From Vibrio sp. HDW18 (GTDB lineage: Bacteria > Pseudomonadota > Gammaproteobacteria > Enterobacterales > Vibrionaceae): a stretch of 64,000 bases of DNA. The DNA lies in contig NZ_CP049913.1 in assembly GCF_011306175.1 (NCBI RefSeq), positions 1 through 64,000 on the forward strand. Direction: 5' to 3'. How positions within the stretch are numbered: the first letter of the stretch is position 1; each line of letters begins with the position of its first letter. The position numbers were made by a program, and so were the translations under genes. Below, piece after piece: positions 17,435 through 26,788 of the stretch. The notes under the pieces are model-generated. The model did not search any database. It saw only the letters and a list, made by a program, of their open reading frames with translations, and was not told the DNA's origin.

Positions 17435-20074
17435 TTATGGTTTAGGGATTGGAGTGCGCCATTTACTCCATTGTTCTTGAGCTTGCGGATGAAGATAGAA
17501 GCTGTGATCTTCCGCGGCGGCAGGCAACAATTGCTTTTGATCTGGGGTAGCAAAGGTGATCCCGCCACGTAGCATACTGTCAAAGGTGCCGGCTTTCACA
17601 TTAGCTCCCGTGATGCCAATCGTCATATCTAATCCGGATACGTTCCAAAATACGCTGTTTTCACGCAATAAATAGGTGTATTGCGGTGCAATCCGAATCG
17701 TGGTGATCACTCGATCAGCAAATTCGCCGAGGCGGACATCGATGACTTTACCCACTTCAATATCGCGATACAGGATCGGGGTGCCGACACTGACGGAGCC
17801 GCGTTTTTCACTCTGCAAGATATAGGTTTTTCCGGCACCACCATGACGCGCTTCTTTGTGCAAAGCAAATTCATAACGGTCAGCACCACTACCGGGTTGA
17901 ACTTCAATACTTTGTCCCAACAAATTCTGCACGTTTTCAATTCCGCTTAAACCGATTTTGGCTTGCGAGAGCCAAAATTGTGAATTCTGTTTAGCGATTT
18001 TAGGCGCATATTGTGGCTCGATACGCGCTGAGAGTGTGACAAACTCCGAGTCAAAATCGGGGATCACTTGGAACACTTCACCAATTTGTACCCCTTGATA
18101 TTGCACAGGCGTGCCCACTTTTACCCCTAAGGTGCCTAAAGCGGTGAGGGTAATTTTTTCACCGTAGCGGCGAGCATGATCATAGTCGCGATACAGTTTC
18201 CACATCGCACCCACTTTGTTTTCAATTCCTGGCAGGCTATCAAAGGCAATCCCACCACGCAGTAAGGTTTGTAGGGGAGCCGCTTTGACATCAACCCCAT
18301 CCAGTGAGGCTTTAATTTCCACTCCTGAGCGATTCCAAAACACCGTATTGGCGGTCAGCAGATGTTGATATTGCTTTTCAATGGTCGCTTCAATTTGCAC
18401 GCCGTTTTTGGTCAGCGTAAAACCGGCAATACTCCCAACTTTTAAATTGCGGTATAGCAGGGGAGAGCCAGCATTGATCGAGGGAAGCTCATTGGCAAAT
18501 AAGGTCAATGAGCGTGAGCCGGATTGATTGTATTTGGCCAATTCGGCCAACGATTGGCTGGCAAACAGGCGATACTGATCAAGTACGGTGTCACTGCCTT
18601 CGCTCGCAAAACTGATCGAACCTAAAAGCAACTGTTTTGCCGGAGGAACAGAAACGGATAATCCTGATTCCGTTAATTCCGCCGAGGCACTGCCAGTAAC
18701 ATAAAATCGGTTTTGTGAACGGATCAACTCTCGATACTGCTCATCAATCACCACACTAAACTCGACCGCATCGAGTTTAAGCTTAACGTCGGTAATGCTA
18801 CCTACCGCGACCCCGCGATAAAGGATCGGCGTTCCAGCCTCCAAGCCAAATGAATTATCGGCGACTAAGTTAAAACTGATGCTATTAGCTCGCGCATATT
18901 TGAATTCATTCTTGCGTATCGCATTGAAAGTTCGTGCACGTTCTCCTGAGCCAGGGATCAAGGTGAGATAATTACCTTTAACGAGATTGGTTAAATTTTC
19001 CACTCCAGTCAGAGAGACTTGCGCTTCTTCCAAAATGAACTGGCTACCACTATTGAGCATGTCACTAAATGCGGGTTGAATCGCCGCGGCAGCGACAATG
19101 CTGTTGCGATTGTCGGTCAATTGTAAGTCGGTGATTTGGCCAATTTCGATCCCGCGATAGATGATTGGCGCACCCGCAGCCGAGATATGGTTATCATCTG
19201 GTAAGGTAATGGAAATTGCGATCCCACGTCCGGCGGTATTTAAATCTCGATATAAGCGAAATTGAGCATTTTGCTCCACGGGTTTACCTTCTTCCGGTGA
19301 GTCGACCGCGATGGAACCGCCAATCAGGGCACTTAAGTTTTCCAGTCGCACATCCACGCCATCAAAACCGATCCGAGTTTCCACACCACTGACATTCCAA
19401 AAACGGCTTTCGGTATTAATAATATGGCGGTACTCATCTTTGATTGAGATGTGAATGCTCACCGATTGCGCATCATCATCCAATTGATAGCTAAATACTT
19501 CACCAATAGGGATTTTTTTATAGACAATTTGTGAACCGACTGAAATACCGCCTAAATCATTTGCTTTGAGCGAAATGGTCAAACCGCGCTGAGCGAGCAA
19601 ATCTGAGGGGGCAGAGTCTAAGGCTTGGTATTGGGTTGGGTAGTCATCTTGATGCAAGGCGCCGGGTTGAATGGCAATATAGTTGCCTGAGACTAAGGTA
19701 TCGAGCCCAGAAACGCCGGATAAACTGGCGGTCGGTTTAACCATCCAAAAACGGGTTTGGTTAGATAACAATTGCGTCGCTTCAGGGTAAATATCCGCAT
19801 GCACATAAATGCTGTCGAGAGCTTCCGAAAGTTTGATATCGCGAACCATGCCGACTTCTAAGCCTTGATAGCGAATCGTGGTACGTCCGGCAACCAACCC
19901 TTGTGCATTTTCAAACTGAATTTGAATCCGCACTCCGGCATCGTGGATCGCTTTGAATACTAACCAGCCTGCCAACACCATAGTGACCAGCGGTAAAATC
20001 CATAGTGGAGAGAGTCCTCTCGATTTGCGGATGTCCGGTGTGTACGCCGTTTGTGTTGTATTTTGTTGACTCAT
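17435..20074 (-). CDS. letB: LetB, seven-domain MCE lipid-transport protein
   Basis: LetB forms a long hollow tube across the periplasm that moves lipids between the membranes. The 879-residue protein has one N-terminal membrane helix (LWILPLVTMVLAGWLVFKAI, about 24-43). Seven MCE repeats can be counted by their cores: RTTIRYQGLEVG, SQIVYKKIPIG, APIIYRGIEIG, TPILYRGVAVG, SPLLYRNLKVG, TPVQYQGVQIG and TPILYRDIEVG. E. coli LetB (877 residues) also has seven. It starts nine bases after letA and is co-transcribed with it. The frame is intact. Confidence 0.95.
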   Translation of the reverse strand: MSQQNTTQTAYTPDIRKSRGLSPLWILPLVTMVLAGWLVFKAIHDAGVRIQIQFENAQGLVAGRTTIRYQGLEVGMVRDIKLSEALDSIYVHADIYPEATQLLSNQTRFWMVKPTASLSGVSGLDTLVSGNYIAIQPGALHQDDYPTQYQALDSAPSDLLAQRGLTISLKANDLGGISVGSQIVYKKIPIGEVFSYQLDDDAQSVSIHISIKDEYRHIINTESRFWNVSGVETRIGFDGVDVRLENLSALIGGSIAVDSPEEGKPVEQNAQFRLYRDLNTAGRGIAISITLPDDNHISAAGAPIIYRGIEIGQITDLQLTDNRNSIVAAAAIQPAFSDMLNSGSQFILEEAQVSLTGVENLTNLVKGNYLTLIPGSGERARTFNAIRKNEFKYARANSISFNLVADNSFGLEAGTPILYRGVAVGSITDVKLKLDAVEFSVVIDEQYRELIRSQNRFYVTGSASAELTESGLSVSVPPAKQLLLGSISFASEGSDTVLDQYRLFASQSLAELAKYNQSGSRSLTLFANELPSINAGSPLLYRNLKVGSIAGFTLTKNGVQIEATIEKQYQHLLTANTVFWNRSGVEIKASLDGVDVKAAPLQTLLRGGIAFDSLPGIENKVGAMWKLYRDYDHARRYGEKITLTALGTLGVKVGTPVQYQGVQIGEVFQVIPDFDSEFVTLSARIEPQYAPKIAKQNSQFWLSQAKIGLSGIENVQNLLGQSIEVQPGSGADRYEFALHKEARHGGAGKTYILQSEKRGSVSVGTPILYRDIEVGKVIDVRLGEFADRVITTIRIAPQYTYLLRENSVFWNVSGLDMTIGITGANVKAGTFDSMLRGGITFATPDQKQLLPAAAEDHSFYLHPQAQEQWSKWRTPIPKP

Positions 20075-20083
20075 TCAAACAAC

Positions 20084-21325
20084 CTATTGTTGAGTATCCG
20101 TGGAGTTGTTCTCATCCCATAGTAGGCGAGGGTCTAAACTCTCCGTCGCCAACATCGTCAGAACCACAACCATACCAAAAGCGACCGCCCCATAACCTGG
20201 GCTAAAATCAAGGATTTGACCTCGATCAACCAAGGTGAGCATAATCGATATTACAAACAGATCCATGACTGACCATTTACCGATCCATTTAACACCGCGA
20301 TAAATGATCATCCGTTGTCTACGATGCACTTGGCGCTTAAATTTAATCGCCAATAATAAGTAGGCGAGGCCGACTATTTTAATCACCGGCACTACGATAC
20401 TGGCAATAAAAATAATCAGCGCGATACCCCACATGCCATTTTTGACTAACGATAAGATTCCGGAAAAAATCGTATCCTCAATCCGTTGACCTTTGGTGAT
20501 CAAAATCGAAATCGGGATCAAATTAGCCGGAAAAATCGCTACCGTGGCCGCCAAAACATAAGCCCAAGTACGCTCAATCGAATTCGGTTTGCGATGCTCA
20601 AGCGGATGCTGGCAGCGAACACAGTGTCGGCTTTCTGGTTGAGAAAGATGACAGTGATAGCAATGTACCTGTTTACTCGATAGGCAATATTCGCTTTCGC
20701 TGTGCCAAGCTTCCCAGTAGTGGCGAGTGCTGATCCGGCTAAGCAGCAATAGCGTGCACAACTGCAGTAGCACCAGCCCCAATAACCCAGGTCCAATAAA
20801 AATGTCGGAATAATCTTTCAGTTTAAAACATGAAACGGCCACACTGACTAAAAATACATCTAACATCACCCACGCTTTAAGATGGTGCAGCAGGAATAAT
20901 GCGTAGCGTAGCAGTGAAAAGTAACCAAAGCGGAGCGCGCAATGGGCGCTGACCACGCTTAAACAAAGCAGTAGCGGCGCGATTGAGCTACAAAACAGCA
21001 CCAGTATGGCTAAAGGCCAATAGCCTTCGTTCCATAATGCCACTACGCCTTGCGGTAAGGTGGCAGGGATCAGTACCCCAAACAAACGAATATTGATATA
21101 GCTGAAAAAATGCGAGGGAATAAACAGCAGTAAGCCGGTGATCGCCAGTGCTAAATGGCCCGCAAGCGATGGCGTACCCCCGCGATAGAGTTGAGTTGCA
21201 CAGCGAGGACAATAAGCGGTGTAGCCTTGACCAGCTGGCAAGGCATCGATTGCCAACTCACAACCGGGACATAAACGGATATCACGCGCTGGTGTGGCAT
21301 GCTGAGGTAATGAATTGGGGATCAT
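20084..21325 (-). CDS. letA: LetA, PqiA-family inner-membrane partner of LetB
   Basis: A 413-residue inner-membrane protein with two PqiA domains, each opened by a zinc ribbon: CPGCELAIDALPAGQGYTAYC followed by CATQ near 19-45, and CYHCHLSQPESRHCVRC near 225-241. Each half has about four membrane helices. It is the membrane base to which the LetB tube docks for lipid transport. The start ATG at 21325 lies 42 bases after the stop of the ABC exporter gene on the same strand, so all three may form one unit. Confidence 0.94.
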   Translation of the reverse strand: MIPNSLPQHATPARDIRLCPGCELAIDALPAGQGYTAYCPRCATQLYRGGTPSLAGHLALAITGLLLFIPSHFFSYINIRLFGVLIPATLPQGVVALWNEGYWPLAILVLFCSSIAPLLLCLSVVSAHCALRFGYFSLLRYALFLLHHLKAWVMLDVFLVSVAVSCFKLKDYSDIFIGPGLLGLVLLQLCTLLLLSRISTRHYWEAWHSESEYCLSSKQVHCYHCHLSQPESRHCVRCQHPLEHRKPNSIERTWAYVLAATVAIFPANLIPISILITKGQRIEDTIFSGILSLVKNGMWGIALIIFIASIVVPVIKIVGLAYLLLAIKFKRQVHRRQRMIIYRGVKWIGKWSVMDLFVISIMLTLVDRGQILDFSPGYGAVAFGMVVVLTMLATESLDPRLLWDENNSTDTQQ

Positions 21326-21367
21326 GCGCTGATCCCCTGAGATAAAGTGAGAAGGAATGAACGATGA

Positions 21368-23164
21368 TCAGTGCTGCGACTGTAGCGTGCCATACAGGGT
21401 TTGATAGAGACCTTCTTGTGCAAGTAGCTCACGATGCGTGCCTGATTGGCTAACATGTCCATCTTCCAGTACATAAATTAAGTCCGCTTGTTTCACCGCT
21501 GATAGGCGATGCGCCACAATCAAGGTTGTGCGTCCTTTTAGAAACTCTGACAGCGCACGATGTAATGCCGCTTCGGTTGCGGTATCTAATGCGGAGGTCG
21601 CTTCATCCAAAATCACAAATTTCGGATCACAAAGTACCATACGCGCGATAGCAAGGCGTTGTCTTTGTCCACCAGATAAACGGATCCCATTACGACCAAT
21701 TTGCGTATCGAGCCCGTGATCGAGCTTACTGATCACATCATGCAATTGAGCGATTTCTAACGCTTGCCACAAGGCTTGATCATTAAATTGACCGCCAAGG
21801 GTAAGATTATGCCGCAAAGTGTCATTAAACAGTATAGGTTGTTGTAAAACAACAGCAATTTGATCACGAATTACTTCGAAGCTGATGTCATCACAATGCT
21901 GTCCATTAAAGCGAATTGCGCCACTTTGTGCGCGATATACCCCGATTAATAGCTGGATCAGCGTCGATTTACCACCACCACTGGCACCGACCAACGCGAC
22001 TTTTTTACCCGCCGGAATGGTTAAACAGAGCTGATTTAAGACTTGGTTTTCCTCATCATAGGAGAAATTGACCTGGTCAATCTCAATCGCGACTTCACCC
22101 GCTTGCGTAAATGGGTTGATCTTGCTGACCGGGCGATACTCTTCTTCTAGCTCTAATAAGCCATTAATTCTCGTTAATGCCGCTTTAGCCGCATACCAAG
22201 AAAACTGCACACTGAGCAACTCTTGAACTGGACCAAGCATAAACCACAAGTAACCAAACACTGCAAAAATCTGCCCGATAGAGAGGTCACTAAATACCAC
22301 CATTAACATAGCAACCGCGCGAAACAGCTCAAACCCCAGTAAAAAGAGTAGGAAGGAGAGGCGACTGGCCGCTTCCGATTGCCAAGCGTATTTATCGGCA
22401 TTGCTCCGCACTGCATCGGCATCAGCAATCAGGCGGCGAATAAACTCACGCTCTTTATTGGCGGCACGTAACTGATAGATACCATCTAAGGTTTCCACCA
22501 GCCGATTTTGAAAGCGCTCAAAGGCTTGGTTCTCTTTCTTCTTCAGGTGTTTAACTTGGCTACCGAGCATTTTTGAAAAATAGATAACAATCGGATTGAC
22601 CAGCAAAATAAACAGCCCGAGTCGCCACTCCAGCCACAGCAGCACCATACCAATTCCGATCACGGTTAATAACGAGATCAAAAATTTACTCAGCGTGGAA
22701 CCAATAAATTGATCGATGGTTTCAATATCGGTGACCAGATGGGCATTAATCCCTCCGCTACCGCGGGTTTCATACTGGCGAATACTGATCCGACCTAGCT
22801 TCTCAATCATCTTACGTCGCATTTCGTAAGTAATGGTTTTCGAAACCAAGGTAAACTGACGGTTTTGTAAAATGTTCAACAATTGGCTAACAATGCGCAG
22901 CACGATCACCATCAGCAGAGTCAACATGATATAGCCAGTCGCGGTATGCCAAGCTTGAGGAAGAAAATGATTCATCACCGCCAACCCTTTAGCGGGTTGA
23001 TTGAGCAGAACCTCATCGACCATTAATGGCATTAGTAGCGGAATAGGTACGCTGACCAGCGTGGCGATAATGGCAATCAAGTTAGCAAACAGCAGTTTAG
23101 CTTGATGTTTTTTTACTTGAGTTATCAGCCAAGAACGGCTAATAGTGTCATTGAAGTACGTCAT
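21368..23164 (-). CDS. ABC exporter, fused permease and ATPase
   Basis: A 598-residue half-transporter with six membrane helices in the first 320 residues and a C-terminal ATPase domain. Walker A is GASGGGKST (about 391-399), the signature LSGGQRQR and Walker B FVILDEATSALD. It would work as a homodimer exporting an unknown compound; sequence alone does not separate lipid from drug export. In E. coli letA lies beside msrC with no such gene between, so this gene is an addition to that neighbourhood. It is divergent from msrC. Confidence 0.9.
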   Translation of the reverse strand: MTYFNDTISRSWLITQVKKHQAKLLFANLIAIIATLVSVPIPLLMPLMVDEVLLNQPAKGLAVMNHFLPQAWHTATGYIMLTLLMVIVLRIVSQLLNILQNRQFTLVSKTITYEMRRKMIEKLGRISIRQYETRGSGGINAHLVTDIETIDQFIGSTLSKFLISLLTVIGIGMVLLWLEWRLGLFILLVNPIVIYFSKMLGSQVKHLKKKENQAFERFQNRLVETLDGIYQLRAANKEREFIRRLIADADAVRSNADKYAWQSEAASRLSFLLFLLGFELFRAVAMLMVVFSDLSIGQIFAVFGYLWFMLGPVQELLSVQFSWYAAKAALTRINGLLELEEEYRPVSKINPFTQAGEVAIEIDQVNFSYDEENQVLNQLCLTIPAGKKVALVGASGGGKSTLIQLLIGVYRAQSGAIRFNGQHCDDISFEVIRDQIAVVLQQPILFNDTLRHNLTLGGQFNDQALWQALEIAQLHDVISKLDHGLDTQIGRNGIRLSGGQRQRLAIARMVLCDPKFVILDEATSALDTATEAALHRALSEFLKGRTTLIVAHRLSAVKQADLIYVLEDGHVSQSGTHRELLAQEGLYQTLYGTLQSQH

Positions 23165-23249
23165 ATTAATGAGAATGCATCCTATTTAATTTGTGCGCAT
23201 TGTACGTAGTTCAAGATATGAAGTCTTTCTTTTTTAAATGGAAATTATT

Positions 23250-23723
23250 ATGAACTTACCGCAGTACCAACGCCTAACTCAGCAAGCTAGCGCCTTACTC
23301 GAAGGTGAGAGCGATCTGATCGCTAATCTTGCTAATCTCAGCGCCTTACTCAATATGGAGCTGACTGAACTCAATTGGGTCGGTTTTTATTTGATGCAAG
23401 ATCAAGAGTTGGTTCTTGGTCCATTTCAAGGTAAACCAGCCTGTGTGCGGATCCCGATTGGGCGAGGCGTGTGCGGAACTGCCGTGGCCGAAAATAAAGT
23501 TCAATGCGTACATGATGTTCACCAATTTGTCGGGCATATTGCTTGCGATGCCGCCAGCAATTCAGAAATCGTTATCCCATTCTCAATTAATGGAAAAGTT
23601 GCAGGGGTATTGGATATCGATAGTCCAAACATAGGCCGTTTTAGTGAAATTGACCAACAAGGCCTGACCTATTTGATGAAGGAAGTGGAAAAGCTGCTCA
23701 ATTCACAGGCTAATAAAGCATAA
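23250..23723 (+). CDS. msrC: Free methionine-(R)-sulfoxide reductase MsrC
   Basis: A single GAF domain of 157 residues that reduces free methionine-R-sulfoxide in the cytoplasm. The catalytic cysteines sit in GKPACVRIPIGRGVCGTAV and GHIACDAASNSEIV, matching the three of E. coli MsrC. I chose ATG at 23250 because MNLPQYQRL aligns with the family start; ATG at 23238 would add four residues. Neither has a strong ribosome site. It precedes proQ and prc, as in E. coli. Confidence 0.93.
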   Translation: MNLPQYQRLTQQASALLEGESDLIANLANLSALLNMELTELNWVGFYLMQDQELVLGPFQGKPACVRIPIGRGVCGTAVAENKVQCVHDVHQFVGHIACDAASNSEIVIPFSINGKVAGVLDIDSPNIGRFSEIDQQGLTYLMKEVEKLLNSQANKA

Positions 23724-23760
23724 TTTGCCCTTTGCCTGTGGTTTTTCCGTTGCAGGTCTT

Positions 23761-23766
23761 TATAAT
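23761..23766 (+). promoter_or_regulatory. Candidate -10 box of the proQ promoter
   Basis: A perfect TATAAT lies about 60 bases before proQ in the 100-base gap after msrC. No good -35 hexamer is visible at 16-18 bases, so the assignment is tentative. Confidence 0.4.
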
Positions 23767-23811
23767 ACCGCACATATTTGAACATCAATGTTTGGCGGGC
23801 AGCCGCAATAA

Positions 23812-24447
<636 letters not shown>

Positions 24448-24464
24448 GGGAGATACTCCTTCGC

Positions 24465-26462
24465 ATGAAATGCCGTTCAAAAATATCTCTGATTGCTGCT
24501 AGCCTTTGGCTAGCAGCCTTTTCAGTTCAGGCTCTGGAAGCCAAGCTAAAACCCGAAGATTTACCTGTTCTTGCCCCAGAAACGCAGCACGAAACCGCTG
24601 CCAAACGGGTCACTTCACGTTTTACCCGCTCTCACTACAAACAATTCAATCTCGATGATCAATTTTCTCAAGCGATGTTTGAAAGCTATCTTGAGATGTT
24701 GGATTACAGTCGTAATATTTTTACCCAAGCCGATATTGACTCCTTTAAAGAGTGCTCTTTGCAATTAGATGATCAGCTTAAAGCGGGCAACAATCAGATT
24801 GCTTACGATTTGTATAATTTATCGATGGAAAAACGTTTTGCACGTTTCCAGTACGCGCTGTCGTTACTCGATCACGAAATGACCTTCGAAACCGATGAAT
24901 CAATCGAATTGGATCGTGCTAAAGCCCCATGGCCAAAGGATATTCAACAAGTTAACCAGTTGTGGCGACAACGGGTTAAATATGATGCGCTGAATTTGAA
25001 ATTGGCAGGTAAAGAGTGGCCAGAAATCAAAGATACACTCGAAAAACGCTATAACAACGCGATTAAACGTCTTACCCAAACCAAGAGTGAAGATGTTTTT
25101 CAACTTTACATGAACGCGTTTGCGCGTGAGGTCGATCCGCATACCAGTTATTTGTCACCGCGTAACGCAGAGCAGTTTCAATCAGAGATGAATCTCTCGT
25201 TGGAAGGGATCGGTGCGGTATTACAGATGACCGATGATTACACCATCATTCGTTCTTTGGTGGCGGGTGGCCCAGCTGCGCTCAGTAAACAACTCGGCGA
25301 TGGCGACCGAATTATTGGCGTTGGTCAAGAAGGTGCAGAGATTGTCGATGTGATTGGTTGGCGTCTTGATGATGTGGTGCAACTGATTAAAGGTCCGAAA
25401 GGCAGCAAAGTGAAGCTGTTGATCTTACCGGAAGGTAAAGATGCCAAAAGTCACGTTGTCACGATTATCCGTGACAAAATTCGCTTAGAAGATCGCGCGG
25501 TAAAATCAGAAGTCATCAAGAAAGACGGGAAAAAAATTGGTGTTCTCGAAGTGCCCAGCTTCTACGTTGGCTTAGCGCAAGATACCGATAAATTACTCAC
25601 TGAATTGAAAGCACAAAAAGTCGACGCGATTATTGTTGATCTACGCAACAATGGTGGTGGTGCTTTGACGGAAGCGACCGCGCTTTCTGGGCTATTTATT
25701 ACCAGTGGTCCCGTGGTCCAGGTGCGTGATAGTTACGGCCGAGTGAATGTTAATTCCGATACCGATGGCAAGATCAGTTATAGTGGCCCTATGACGGTTT
25801 TGATTAACCGTTACAGTGCATCCGCTTCTGAAATTTTTGCCGCGGCGATGCAAGATTATGGTCGGGCAATTATTTTAGGCGAAAACTCGTTTGGTAAAGG
25901 TACCGTACAGCAGCATCGTTCACTCAATCATATCTATGATATGTTCGAGCAAGAGTTAGGCTATGTACAGTACACTATTCAGAAATTCTATCGCATCGAT
26001 GGTGGCAGCACTCAAAATAAAGGGGTAGTGCCTGATATTTTGTACCCAACGTCGATTGATCCTGCACAAACTGGAGAAAGTGTCGAAGCTAACGCACTAC
26101 CATGGGACAGCATTGTTCAGGCTAAGTATGGACGTTTGAATGATTTCAATGCGTTGATTGCCAAGCTCGATATCAAACATCAGCAACGAGTGGCTAACGA
26201 TCTGGAATTTGCGTTTATCACGCAAGATATTGCCAAATATCGCGCAGAAAAAGACGATAATTTATTGTCTTTAAATGAAAAAACGCGCAAAGCGCAGAGT
26301 GCTAAATTTGATGAAGAGCGTTTAGCTCGCATCAATCAGCGCCAAAAATCGCAAGGCAAACCCGCTTATGCCAATTTGCAAGACATCCCTAAAGACTATG
26401 AAGCGCCTGACGCGTATTTAGATGAATCGGTCAACATTATGCTGGATATGTTTGCCCGCTAA
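24465..26462 (+). CDS. prc: Tail-specific periplasmic protease Prc
   Basis: Prc degrades periplasmic proteins from their C-termini and, in E. coli, trims penicillin-binding protein 3 and the MepS hydrolase. The 665-residue precursor has a signal peptide ending near VQA (about 23), a PDZ domain near 235-310 and the S41 catalytic domain. The serine is in YSASASEIF (about 453) and the lysine in FGKGTVQQ (about 478). Length and motifs match E. coli Prc. The ribosome site is AGGGAGA. A strong terminator follows about 50 bases downstream. Confidence 0.95.
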   Translation: MKCRSKISLIAASLWLAAFSVQALEAKLKPEDLPVLAPETQHETAAKRVTSRFTRSHYKQFNLDDQFSQAMFESYLEMLDYSRNIFTQADIDSFKECSLQLDDQLKAGNNQIAYDLYNLSMEKRFARFQYALSLLDHEMTFETDESIELDRAKAPWPKDIQQVNQLWRQRVKYDALNLKLAGKEWPEIKDTLEKRYNNAIKRLTQTKSEDVFQLYMNAFAREVDPHTSYLSPRNAEQFQSEMNLSLEGIGAVLQMTDDYTIIRSLVAGGPAALSKQLGDGDRIIGVGQEGAEIVDVIGWRLDDVVQLIKGPKGSKVKLLILPEGKDAKSHVVTIIRDKIRLEDRAVKSEVIKKDGKKIGVLEVPSFYVGLAQDTDKLLTELKAQKVDAIIVDLRNNGGGALTEATALSGLFITSGPVVQVRDSYGRVNVNSDTDGKISYSGPMTVLINRYSASASEIFAAAMQDYGRAIILGENSFGKGTVQQHRSLNHIYDMFEQELGYVQYTIQKFYRIDGGSTQNKGVVPDILYPTSIDPAQTGESVEANALPWDSIVQAKYGRLNDFNALIAKLDIKHQQRVANDLEFAFITQDIAKYRAEKDDNLLSLNEKTRKAQSAKFDEERLARINQRQKSQGKPAYANLQDIPKDYEAPDAYLDESVNIMLDMFAR

Positions 26463-26510
26463 TTGATCATCCGCTAATGACTAGTGGCTCAAAAAGTCAA
26501 ACATCAATTC

Positions 26511-26540
26511 AAACGGACCTAAGGGTCCGTTTCTTTCTCT
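26511..26540 (+). terminator. Terminator of the proQ-prc transcript
   Basis: AAACGGACC (26511-26519) pairs with GGTCCGTTT (26524-26532) around a short loop and runs into TTTCTTTCTCT. Confidence 0.88.
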
Positions 26541-26788
26541 CGTTTCATGTTGCAATCCCCATATTCATGGCCGTATTTACCGGTAATTTTGACACGCGGC
26601 GTTAGCAAACCTCTCTTCAATCCATTTCAGCATCGGTGGTTTACCGCTAACGCGCAGTTTTTTTAGCGCTAACTCTTGTTATTCAGTGAGTGCGGCCTAA
26701 GATGTTGGTTAATTGGTGCTTTTCGCGCTCAAACGACTTAACGCAGCTCGATTTTTTCAAGCACATCACGTCAATAAGGATTAGGACA
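26541..26788 (+). promoter_or_regulatory. pepN upstream region with a long imperfect hairpin
   Basis: This gap holds GCGTTAGC (26599-26606) and its complement GCTAACGC (26646-26653), with an inner AAACC/GGTTT pairing, followed by GCAGTTTTTTT. It may be a leader structure or a small transcript terminator ahead of pepN. No clear promoter hexamers were found. No reading frame of note lies here. Confidence 0.4.
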
